Origin: Acholoe squamosa
Lineage: Eukaryota > Annelida > Polychaeta > Phyllodocida > Polynoidae
Length of the DNA stretch: 64,000 bases
Assembly (NCBI GenBank): GCA_949317995.1
Contig: OX439045.1
Coordinates: 40,939,693 to 41,003,692 of the forward strand
Direction of reading: 5' to 3'
Under the pieces are notes generated by a model. The model saw nothing but the letters and a program-made list of their open reading frames with translations. It was not told where the DNA came from and did no database searches. Below are positions 48,301-52,900 of the stretch, piece by piece. Both the position numbers and the translations under genes were made by a program. Position 1 is the first letter of the stretch. Each line of letters starts with the position of its first letter.

Positions 48301-48614
48301 TCAATTATCATTACTTATCAGCAGCTGTTCTGCCTCCACTTGATCTATTTAGATAGCATCAGAGGGGCTTGCTGTACGCACCATTATACTAGTAGATGTG
48401 CTCATAAGTACTAGGGCCTATGTCTGAGTCATTTTATTTAATATAAATTCTATCAAGGGAGCATATTAAAGATAGGGTGTTTTCATTTAATCAACTTTGG
48501 TGACAGTATTGCATTTCACAATTGATAATCATGTGGGTTATTTGAAACTATTCTCATTCTCATAAAATGTATTCCCTTTTCTGTTCTGGTTTCCTCCCAT
48601 TCTAGGTATACTGA
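9430..48614 (+). CDS. Intermediate filament protein (507 aa, 12 coding exons)
   Basis: Structural coiled-coil subunit of cytoplasmic intermediate filaments. Exons: 9430-9677, 9970-10059, 17833-18021, 18600-18693, 19038-19154, 19463-19539, 39037-39250, 40522-40742, 40887-41032, 41617-41700, 42210-42244, 48606-48614. All phases agree and sum to 507 residues plus stop. A short head (about 28 residues) leads to the helix-initiation motif [16 protein letters not shown] (32-47). The helix-termination motif is [16 protein letters not shown] (about 400-415). Exons 7-8 supply a coil 2 of about 145 residues. Exon 6 is proline/glycine-bearing and acts as linker L12. The first helical part (about 30-246) is as long as or longer than in lamins. 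The tail (about 90 residues, Tyr/Thr/Pro-rich) has no nuclear localisation signal, lamin fold or CaaX box, so it is not a lamin. The start at 9430 was chosen for its GCCATGG context. Introns carry several transposons. The exon 6 to 7 junction is the least certain. Confidence 0.85.
9640..9890 (+). repeat. Tandem repeat made from the exon 1 end and its splice donor
   Basis: Four decaying copies begin with GTGAARGAWTTGTATG-like sequence at 9640, 9703, 9765 and 9836 (spacings 63, 62 and 71). Each contains a version of GAGTTAGCCAGGCTAAG followed by GTAGGT, GTAGGT, GCAGGT or GTATGA. Copy 1 is the coding exon end; copies 2-4 lie in the intron as decoy splice donors. Read-through meets TAG at the first donor, so they do not extend the protein in frame. 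Confidence 0.8.
9970..10059 (+). CDS. IF exon 2: coil 1B start
   Basis: Thirty codons ([10 protein letters not shown]...) between a pyrimidine-rich acceptor ending ATCGTAG and donor CCAG|GTATGT. Phases 2 in and 2 out match exons 1 and 3. The heptad pattern is continuous. Confidence 0.85.
11131..11275 (+). repeat. Diverged tandem duplication (about 80-bp unit)
   Basis: A block with GGTGGCGCCACCTGATCAAA and TTTCAGCCACACCAAAAACC at 11131-11195 recurs at about 11212-11275. It lies just outside the left end of the Harbinger element. Confidence 0.7.
11773..13601 (+). pseudogene. Harbinger transposase pseudogene (HARBI1-like DDE nuclease)
   Basis: Exons at about 11773-11976, 12272-12595, 12726-12874, 13038-13172 and about 13343-13601 join at GT/AG sites with matching phases. 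Recognisable parts are the N-terminal [13 protein letters not shown] helix region, [45 protein letters not shown] and the [20 protein letters not shown] block with the catalytic acidic residue region. The catalytic VDGTHV motif (about 12505-12522) is readable only in another frame, so two compensating shifts flank it. Exon 5 has two more shifts, around the G-run near 13360 and near 13408, before the end [14 protein letters not shown]. At least four frame disruptions make it inactive. Family assignment is confident. Confidence 0.8.
14330..16661 (-). pseudogene. Harbinger Myb/SANT-domain partner protein, broken
   Basis: Likely exons: 16641-16661 (MPKATQK), about 15666-16430, 15362-15450, 14989-15095 and about 14330-14686. 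The first long exon is acidic ([17 protein letters not shown]), then RG-rich, then enters a Myb/SANT domain ([14 protein letters not shown]...), which finishes in the next exon ([19 protein letters not shown]). In the known family this protein binds the element ends and carries the transposase into the nucleus. Breaks seen: a frame change in the RG-rich part (about 15950-16010), an in-frame TAA in exon 4 (RDEKDY then stop) and a likely shift in the last exon, where the longer frame ends in a basic [10 protein letters not shown] tail. Confidence 0.7.
15298..15344. repeat. (AT)n microsatellite
   Basis: Nearly pure TA repeat in an intron of the Harbinger Myb-like gene. Confidence 0.9.
17503..17697. 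repeat. Two long (AT)n tracts with a short (CA)n
   Basis: TA repeats at 17503-17578 and about 17625-17697 are separated by 45 bp that includes a CACACA run. A 47-bp element-end-like sequence (GGGTGCAGCTTATATTCAGG onward) follows at 17765-17811. Confidence 0.9.
17833..18021 (+). CDS. IF exon 3: coil 1B
   Basis: Sixty-three codons of uninterrupted heptads ([18 protein letters not shown]...) between an acceptor ending AATATAG and the donor AAG|GTTAGA. Phases 2 in and 2 out fit exons 2 and 4. Confidence 0.85.
18088..18290. repeat. Local degenerate repeat of GTGACGG words
   Basis: About eight AAAAAGTGACGG/TGTGACGG-like words in 200 bp of IF intron 3. No coding or structural meaning is evident. 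Confidence 0.5.
18600..18693 (+). CDS. IF exon 4: coil 1B
   Basis: Begins after TATCTCTTCAG and ends CAG|GTAAGC. It encodes [20 protein letters not shown] and continues to RAQ. It leaves phase 0. Confidence 0.85.
19038..19154 (+). CDS. IF exon 5: end of coil 1B
   Basis: Thirty-nine codons ([12 protein letters not shown]...ISAVLK) in phase 0 on both sides, with acceptor CTTCCAACAG and donor AAG|GTAAGA. Confidence 0.85.
19463..19539 (+). CDS. IF exon 6: linker L12 (first assembly copy)
   Basis: Encodes [20 protein letters not shown] and then GVIQA plus two bases. The prolines and glycines break the heptads, as expected for linker L12. The acceptor is TTATTGCAG; the donor AA|GTCAGT is weaker than its neighbours. 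Confidence 0.7.
19624..20024. repeat. Inverted-repeat unit bounded by CAGGGGGTC / GACCCCCTG
   Basis: CAGGGGGTCAGTTTTTATC at 19624 faces AAATAGACCCCCTG ending at 20024. The ends are 9 bp perfect, then partial. One copy of the recurring 18-bp motif lies inside in reverse orientation (19670-19685). A similar AGGGGGTCA end, inverted, occurs at 38280-38288. These may be the outer ends of the large transposon or of a small relative. Confidence 0.4.
19670..19685 (-). promoter_or_regulatory. Leftmost copy of the recurring GATCAGTCGGGCAAAC motif
   Basis: GTTTGCCCGACTGATC on the + strand, that is GATCAGTCGGGCAAAC on the - strand. It is repeated at 28939 in the second assembly copy. Proposed transposase-binding site (inference). 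Confidence 0.4.
20038..22494 (+). repeat. Tandem array of alternating 373/383-bp units (first copy)
   Basis: Units start with GGTCAGTCGGGCAAACGA at 20038, 20411, 20794, 21167, 21550, 21922 and 22295 (spacings 373, 383, 373, 383, 372, 373), then a truncated 200-bp unit. Short units read ACATAGCAGAACACC after the motif. Long ones carry TGTCTATGTATAGATGAACACC. The alternation points to growth by dimer duplication. The last units are more diverged and abut the transposase 3' end. The small repeated reading frame inside (starting MNTSRR) is not a gene. Confidence 0.9.
22495..22540 (+). repeat. Motif copy flanking the transposase 3' end
   Basis: GATCAGTCGCGCAAACGA followed by GCGTTAAAACATAGATAAAT. 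The same roughly 45-bp stretch recurs in direct orientation at 25531-25576, just upstream of transposase exon 4, so the large exon is bracketed by a direct repeat. Confidence 0.6.
22595..27298 (-). CDS. DDE-type transposase, 1,253 aa, four exons, looks intact (first copy)
   Basis: Exons 27014-27298, 26491-26820, 25940-26235 and 22595-25445 join at GT/AG sites in matching phase (95, 110 and 98 codons plus a split Ala, then 949). Exon 1 (MGRKRKPEG...) is highly basic, with [20 protein letters not shown]; exons 2-3 are low-complexity Ala/Pro/acidic. Exon 4 has four 18-residue [18 protein letters not shown] repeats, [15 protein letters not shown], a CLCQKH zinc-like motif, then the core: QMDFAENW (Asp740), [11 protein letters not shown] (Asp825) and [12 protein letters not shown] (Glu858 or Asp867). 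A basic Pro-rich stretch (TRPARxPAA twice) and an SH3/Tudor-like C-terminus (VGDILVTA...WFLGKVVA) follow. The core matches uncharacterised animal proteins I know as transposase-like. I cannot name the superfamily (Sola or an unnamed one are guesses). An acceptor-like tract just upstream of the ATG suggests a leader exon. The role in cut-and-paste transposition is inferred. Confidence 0.75.
25001..25216 (-). repeat. Four exact 54-bp tandem repeats inside transposase exon 4
   Basis: The unit encodes 18 residues ([18 protein letters not shown]). The four copies look identical at the DNA level, so the array expanded recently. The frame is preserved because 54 is a multiple of three. The second assembly copy is at 34270-34485. 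Confidence 0.85.
25531..25576 (+). repeat. Motif copy in transposase intron 3
   Basis: GATCAGTCGCGCAAACGA followed by GCGTTAAACATAGATAAAT, matching 22495-22540. Second assembly copy at 34800. Confidence 0.6.
27817..27831 (-). promoter_or_regulatory. Motif copy upstream of the transposase gene
   Basis: TTTGCCCGACTGACC on the + strand. A partial copy (TCGACTGATC) lies at 27655-27664. Both are upstream of transposase exon 1, where they could also affect its expression (inference). Confidence 0.4.
28172..28210 (+). promoter_or_regulatory. Two adjacent motif copies
   Basis: GGTCAGTCGGGCTACCGA at 28172 and AATCAGTCGCGCAAACAA at 28193, 21 bp apart, about two helical turns. Second assembly copy at 37441 and 37462. 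Confidence 0.4.
28262..28461. other. Assembly gap of exactly 200 N
   Basis: A round-number run of N, which usually marks a scaffolding join of unknown size. It separates the two copies of the 9,063-bp block. Confidence 0.98.
28732..28808 (+). CDS. IF exon 6, second assembly copy
   Basis: Same sequence as 19463-19539. The exon enters in phase 0 and leaves in phase 2, so using both copies in one mRNA would shift the frame. This argues that only one exists in the genome. Confidence 0.6.
29307..31763 (+). repeat. 373/383-bp tandem array (second assembly copy)
   Basis: Same units in the same order as 20038-22494, shifted by 9,269. Confidence 0.9.
31864..36567 (-). CDS. DDE-type transposase (second assembly copy)
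   Basis: Exons 36283-36567, 35760-36089, 35209-35504 and 31864-34714, with a translation identical to the gene at 22595-27298. Zero indels and no amino-acid difference over 1,253 residues are expected for an assembly overlap. A true tandem copy would have to be very recent. Confidence 0.75.
37531..38201. other. Right flank of the large transposon, non-coding, with two motif copies
   Basis: GATCAGTCGGGCAAACGA at 37826-37843 and GATCAGTCGGGCAAACAA at 38182-38199. Between them are AT-rich sequence and a palindromic TGTATTGCGCGCAAACG at about 38044. No reading frame of note. Confidence 0.55.
39037..39250 (+). CDS. IF exon 7: first half of coil 2
   Basis: Encodes [20 protein letters not shown] through IAELEAK, a continuous coiled coil with three lysine/arginine-rich turns. 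I place the acceptor at GGCAAG|CC (39036) because it restores the phase left by exon 6. The upstream pyrimidine tract is poor. An in-frame ATG at 39029 lies just upstream and could instead start an alternative short transcript. Confidence 0.7.
39319..39377. repeat. (AT)n microsatellite
   Basis: About 58 bp of pure AT repeat, 70 bp after IF exon 7. Confidence 0.95.
39929..40496. mobile_element. Fold-back element with inverted minisatellite arms
   Basis: Terminal inverted repeats of about 40 bp begin ACGGAGCCC on the left, with the matching GGGCTCCGT on the right; both contain AAAGGACATCYGTTTTCTAC. ACT flanks both ends (39926-39928, 40497-40499), a 3-bp target duplication. The left arm (39980-40200) is about ten units of 21 bp built on GTTTCCGCAAGTAGTATTTT. 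The right arm (40240-40447) is about ten units of the inverse (AAGTTGCGGAAACGAAAATA). Together they could fold into a long hairpin. The repeated reading frames (Phe-Pro-Gln-Val or Ala-Glu-Thr-Lys rich) are by-products. It ends 25 bp before IF exon 8. Confidence 0.85.
40522..40742 (+). CDS. IF exon 8: end of coil 2 with helix-termination motif
   Basis: Encodes [20 protein letters not shown] through [18 protein letters not shown]. The last part is the conserved end of the rod (compare EIAAYRKLLEGEE in the family). The acceptor is TTTCCCCTGCCAG and the donor CA|GTAGGT. Confidence 0.9.
40887..41032 (+). CDS. IF exon 9: tail
   Basis: Follows TAATTTTGTAG and ends TATG|GTAAGT in phase 1. It encodes a Ser/Pro/Tyr-rich non-helical tail ([20 protein letters not shown]). 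Confidence 0.8.
41617..41700 (+). CDS. IF exon 10: tail
   Basis: Acceptor GATATTTCAG, donor T|GTAAGTATG. It encodes [20 protein letters not shown] and on to VSFP, low-complexity Thr/Asn-rich. Confidence 0.75.
41743..41836. mobile_element. Short palindromic MITE
   Basis: The left end CAGTGGGCACAGAACGTTGA and the right end (reverse complement CAGTGGGGACCGAGCATTGA) continue with ATCAACGKTGARATAAYGTTG, about 41 bp of inverted repeat in a 94-bp element. It lies 42 bp after IF exon 10. Confidence 0.6.
42210..42244 (+). CDS. IF exon 11: tail micro-exon
   Basis: Thirty-five bases after GTTCTGTTCCACAG, donor AGG|GTAAGT. It encodes [12 protein letters not shown]. Its phases (1 in, 0 out) link exon 10 to the stop exon. 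Confidence 0.65.
42293..42336 (+). repeat. Single end of the 8285-9265 element family
   Basis: GTGAGACCCTAAGTCTCAAA followed by CCCTATCCCTCAAAAT matches the terminal repeat at 8285. No partner end is seen nearby. Confidence 0.6.
42337..43202. other. IF intron 11, left part: nothing recognised
   Basis: Non-coding intron sequence without clear repeats or motifs. Confidence 0.5.
43203..43425 (+). repeat. Left copy of a 222-bp LTR-like direct repeat
   Basis: Starts TGTAGGGGCCGGCAT, contains TATATATAC, and matches 47386-47607 in the same orientation. The pair brackets the fossil LTR element but is not that element's own LTR. It may be LTR material of another element. Confidence 0.6.
43426..47355 (-). 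mobile_element. Fossil Ty3/Gypsy-type LTR retrotransposon, incomplete
   Basis: Read on the - strand: an LTR of about 620 bp (47355-46736, TG...CA), a primer-binding-site-like TGGTGCCGTGACC, gag-like coiled-coil and gag regions (about 46610-44770), a retropepsin-like region (44779-44231) and the first part of a reverse transcriptase (about 44000-43430). The rest of pol and the second LTR are missing. The copy is broken, with several disruptions. With one LTR the age cannot be estimated from LTR divergence. It lies in IF intron 11 in antisense orientation. Confidence 0.75.
46736..47355 (-). repeat. 5' LTR of the fossil Gypsy-type element
   Basis: TG/CA ends (TGTTACAATAG to CTACA on the - strand), an AATAAA on the - strand near 46814, and the primer-binding-site-like sequence directly inside. 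Family context is as given for the parent element. Confidence 0.6.
47386..47607 (+). repeat. Right copy of the 222-bp LTR-like direct repeat
   Basis: Matches 43203-43425. Sequence past its end includes AATAAAGTCC, consistent with a longer LTR of + orientation. Only 30 bp separate it from the Gypsy LTR. Confidence 0.6.
47608..48605. other. IF intron 11, right part: nothing recognised
   Basis: AT-rich intron sequence with short C-runs. No gene, RNA or defined repeat. Confidence 0.5.
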
Positions 48615-49115
48615 ACATGGTCGTAACGTGATGCAGGGGATCTGCCCACCAAAAATATGAAACGCCGCTTCATGTGTATTCTGTGTTTTATGGCCTGTTT
48701 TGATATCATATTCATTATATAGCTGAAGATAATGAAGAGACCATTAAGGATGACAAAAATATCTGACCTCTACAATTTCGGTAAAGCCTTCAATGTACGT
48801 AGAAAAATAATCATTGGCTCTGTTTGGCTTTATGTGTCTTTCAGTTTGGGTATTGCATTAAGGAAGGTATTGTCTTATGGCAAGAGGATGCTATTGAAGA
48901 TCAAATTTCGATTAGGTGCTTTTATTTAGAATTATGGAATTCTGTTGAACACTAAAGAAAACAAGCCAGTCAGCATTGTCAATCTCTAATAAGCGGGTGA
49001 ATGATGTAAGTAAATTCCAGATCTACTTTAAAGCACATGCCTTCTATTTATAAATCTATAGATGTGAATAATAATGGTTGAATTTTAATCAGACAATAAA
49101 CAATACATGCTCTTG
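48606..49115 (+). CDS. IF exon 12: last two codons, stop and 3' UTR
   Basis: After TCCTCCCATTCTAG the frame reads Val-Tyr-stop (TGA at 48612-48614). The 3' UTR runs to about 49115, with AATAAA at 49095-49100. The coding part is only nine bases; it is accepted because the phase fits and a poly(A) signal follows. Confidence 0.6.
49095..49100 (+). terminator. Poly(A) signal of the IF gene
   Basis: AATAAA followed within 40 bp by a GT-rich stretch (TTGTTTGGTGCGGGTGGTG). Confidence 0.55.
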
Positions 49116-49461
49116 TTCTGATTGCTTTATTGTTTGGTGCGGGTGGTGACATCAAAATATAGAACACAAAACAATCTATATTTTAGTTTACATCGATAGA
49201 GTTAGTGCAGTCTCTTCACCACTAGGTGCACAAATCGCCATTCATAGGGGTCGTCATGTCTAACAATTATCCTATCAGAAACCTCAAACCCCATCACGTG
49301 ACATATGATGTGTCGTAGAATCTTAATCTAATACAATTCCCACCTATCTGCAACACTTGATGTAATCATAAGTACTATATTGAAGTAAACCATATACTAG
49401 CTGAGCAATAAGTGTTCTCAAATCATTCGTTATACCAAAATGATAATATGGTGGTCAATGT

Positions 49462-49467
49462 TTTATT
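49462..49467 (-). terminator. Poly(A) signal of the class C GPCR gene
   Basis: TTTATT on the + strand (AATAAA on the - strand), 45 bp beyond the stop codon at 49512. The IF and GPCR genes converge with their signals about 360 bp apart. Confidence 0.55.
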
Positions 49468-49511
49468 CTGCTCTCTAGTTCATTGCCCATGTGCTGCTTT
49501 CCACAATGTTT

Positions 49512-49982
49512 CTACCCTTGAGTGTTGTCAACAGCCGTTGAGGGACTATCAAACTGACTGGTTTCAAAATTACTAACCTTGATATCTTTATCGTCTACAT
49601 AGTACAGGGCATAGATCTTAGGTGTAAAGAGACAGAGTGACGTTACAATGCCATTCAGAATCAGTGCCAGGGACAGTAGTGCCGCCTTGTGATAGGCATA
49701 GAAGGCTAGAAAGTAGGTAGGCAGGAAGGCTATCCACACAAACAGCGTTGTCATCACCGATATGAAGATATACCATGACTCATTGAAGTTGTCTGGCAGT
49801 TTTCGGCTGAGGAAGCCATAGACGGCACAAAGGATGAGAAGAAGCAGGTTGTAGCAGAGTGGGATGAGCAGGTTCTGTAGGGGCAGGTCACAGAGCAGCT
49901 CCACAAACTGTTCAGTGACCACAGGCATCTTCAGCACAGCAACAGGAGGGTACAGGACGGCTGTCACCGTAGTCAGTGCCAC
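49512..49982 (-). CDS. GPCR exon 2: TM4 end to TM7 and tail
   Basis: Acceptor CGTCTATCCCCACAG. Encodes VALTTVTAVLYPPVAVL, then TM5 (LIPLCYNLLLLILCAVYGFL), TM6 (YIFISVMTTLFVWIAFLPTY), TM7 and the C-terminal tail ending in TAVDNTQG. Confidence 0.88.
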   Translation of the reverse strand: MALTTVTAVLYPPVAVLKMPVVTEQFVELLCDLPLQNLLIPLCYNLLLLILCAVYGFLSRKLPDNFNESWYIFISVMTTLFVWIAFLPTYFLAFYAYHKAALLSLALILNGIVTSLCLFTPKIYALYYVDDKDIKVSNFETSQFDSPSTAVDNTQG

Positions 49983-52900
49983 CTGTGGGGATAGACGACA
50001 AGACAATGGTTCTGCAGTTTTGTTGCATATGACACATAGCCCAGCAAAGACCATTCTTTTGTTGTTAATAAAGGCTACTATCATTCACTTCATCTATTCA
50101 TTTAATTGATCGAATGTCAATAACGAAGTTGATAGCAGCTATGGTTCGAGGGGAGGAGCGAAAGACAAGAGGATCCCTTCAAAGGTTGTCATAATCATCA
50201 TTGCCAGAAACAAGAACATGGTATTCAAACCCTAATGACAATCTGAGAAGCTATCTATCAGATGTTGTGCATGCTGTTGTTCTTTACTAGACTCTTTCAA
50301 TAATATCTTTAAATCGTAGAGAATGGCACACAAAGCTGAATAACTGCTGCTTCACTGGTGCGAAGACGTGATTCGGCCACAGAGAAAATTAGATATTTCT
50401 TGATAAAGATGCGAAGTGAGGAATCATTTTAGATTAATTAAGCTGAACACATTCTCTGCATAATTTGTCAAAGAATCTAAGGAATATGCAATTTATGGTA
50501 GCAGTATTTCGAATGCCTTCTGGTATACCAGATAGGCCTGTTAATCTATGTCAAACCGATTTATATTGTCCAACAACCGCACTGGCTTCCAATTTTAAGT
50601 GAAAAGGACATAGAGGCACAGAGTATTACAATTAGAAGAGAAGGACTTAAAGATATCTTGGTCATTAACATATATAGACCCCCACAAGGGAACATGAATG
50701 AATTTTGGGAGAAAATGAAAATAATTCTAGACTGTATACATAGAATACACAAGTATGAAGTCTACATACTAGGAGATATGGATATTGATATATTTGATCA
50801 TACCATAGACATGGTTGATACTTTGAAACAAGGTATGATGGGATATGGCCTTGTAAATGTGATCAATTGTCCAACATGTGTAGCTGATAGAACCTCATGT
50901 CTTGATTTGATCTTCACCAGCCACATCAATGTTTTAAATTCTGGATGTGTACACTACGCCATTAGTGATCACAATATGGTACATGTATCTGTTAATAGAC
51001 CAAATTACATAAAACCTGTGAAAAAATTATTAAGTGTAGAACAATGCTCTACGATACTACTGACGTTGAAATTTTCTGGAAAATAATCTGGAAGAGAATA
51101 TATCATGTAATTAATGTTATGTGTCCTATGGGAAATGTAGTCATTAAAGACCATAATAAACCATGGGTTACACCAGAATTAGTTGAAGAAGTAAAGCATA
51201 AAGACAAAATAGTTATTGAAGCCAAAAGAACTGGTAGTACCGATGGTATTAAAAATGCTAAGAAGCTGTGTAACGCCATGAGTAAAATCATTAATACTAC
51301 CAAGAGAACGCATGTCCTAGGTAAACTAGAGGAACATAGAAATAACCCAGAAGATTTTGGCAAGAGTTGAAGTTAATCTTACCAGGTAGTAATGACACTG
51401 TAGATATCAATCTACTTGATACAAACAGTGGAGACCTCTTGAAACCAGAAATTGTATCACATGAAATTAACACATATTTTACAGGTATTGGTGCTAAATT
51501 GTCAAAGGATAATTATGCGGTGTGGAATCTAGAGGTAGCTGAGGTACCATTTACTATCAACCAAAGGGATACTAGTGAAGAAGAAGTTCTTAAGTTTATT
51601 AAAGAGATCAATACTAAAAAACATCTGCAAAAGATCAACTTAGTTCTAAAATTATGAAAGATGCCTTTCTGGGTCTAATTGAACAGGTTATTATTATTAT
51701 TATCATTTATTGATCGAGTTCGTCCCAATGGGATGTTTTTCCACCCGCCGTTTGGCGAGGATTACAGTTTGCTTACGATTTCTTTGTTGATTATATGACT
51801 ATTGCAGAGGTTACACATCTTTTCAAACACTCATTATATACTGGTAAAATACCCCAATCATGGAAAGAAGCTGTAATTGTACCAATACCTAAGGATGGCG
51901 ATCCTACTTTGGTAGAAAACTACAGGCCTATCTCATTACTGCCACTACCTAGTAAATTAATGGTGAAAATTGTGCATAGAAATTTAATGGATTATCTAGA
52001 AGCCCATAATGTACTAAGTTATAGGCAAGGAGGATATAGAAAAGGACATTCCACAGTAAAAACTATTGGGGAGTTGACTGACTATATTTTGAGGGAAAGA
52101 AATATTGGCAAGGATACCTTGGTTGTATACATAGATCTAAAAAAGGCATTTGATACTGTTGATCACTCTATATTACTAAGTCAATGTAAGATTTATGGAA
52201 TTAAAGGAAAAGCAGGATCCTTGGCTAGAAAACTACCGCAAGAAAAGGAAACAATGTACCCTTGCCAATGGCATGTGGTGTTCCCCAGGGCTCAACGCTT
52301 GGTCCACTACTGTTCTTGTTGTATGTTAATGAGATAGAGAAAGTTTGTAAAAATTGTGAAATTTTATTATATGCTGATGATACTGTTCTCTTACTACCTG
52401 GTAATGACTCCAAAACAGTTAACAAATTGATGCAAGAGGATCTACACAATTTTTAAGCATGGTGCTGCAAGAATAGGCTAACAATAAATATAAAAAATAA
52501 AAAAATTCATGTGTTTTGCAAACTCATATAAATGGAAAGATTGTAAGCTGTCCATCAGTGGAGAAAAAATATATGGAGTATCAAGTTATAAGTATTTAGG
52601 AGTCACCCTAGACCCAGTATTAAACTATGAACGATTTTTTAAAGGACAGATCAAAACTGAAGCATACAGGACATAGCAAATGGCTAGACTAAATGCCTTT
52701 ATTGATGTATCAACAGCTATATCGTTATATAAAGATTTTATCCTACCTATTTTGGAATATGCTGATATATTACTGGCTGGTATTATTATTAGACAAGAGG
52801 CAGAAAGCACAAAATAGGGGTTTAAAAGTAGCATGAGGAAACCTTATCGTACTCCTACATATGATGTACATGGACTGGCAGGTCTAAATCTCCTATGTGA

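Noticed and set aside
9430-48614. Calling the filament gene a lamin
   Set aside because: No nuclear localisation signal, no immunoglobulin-like tail domain and no CaaX end; the tail is short and low-complexity.
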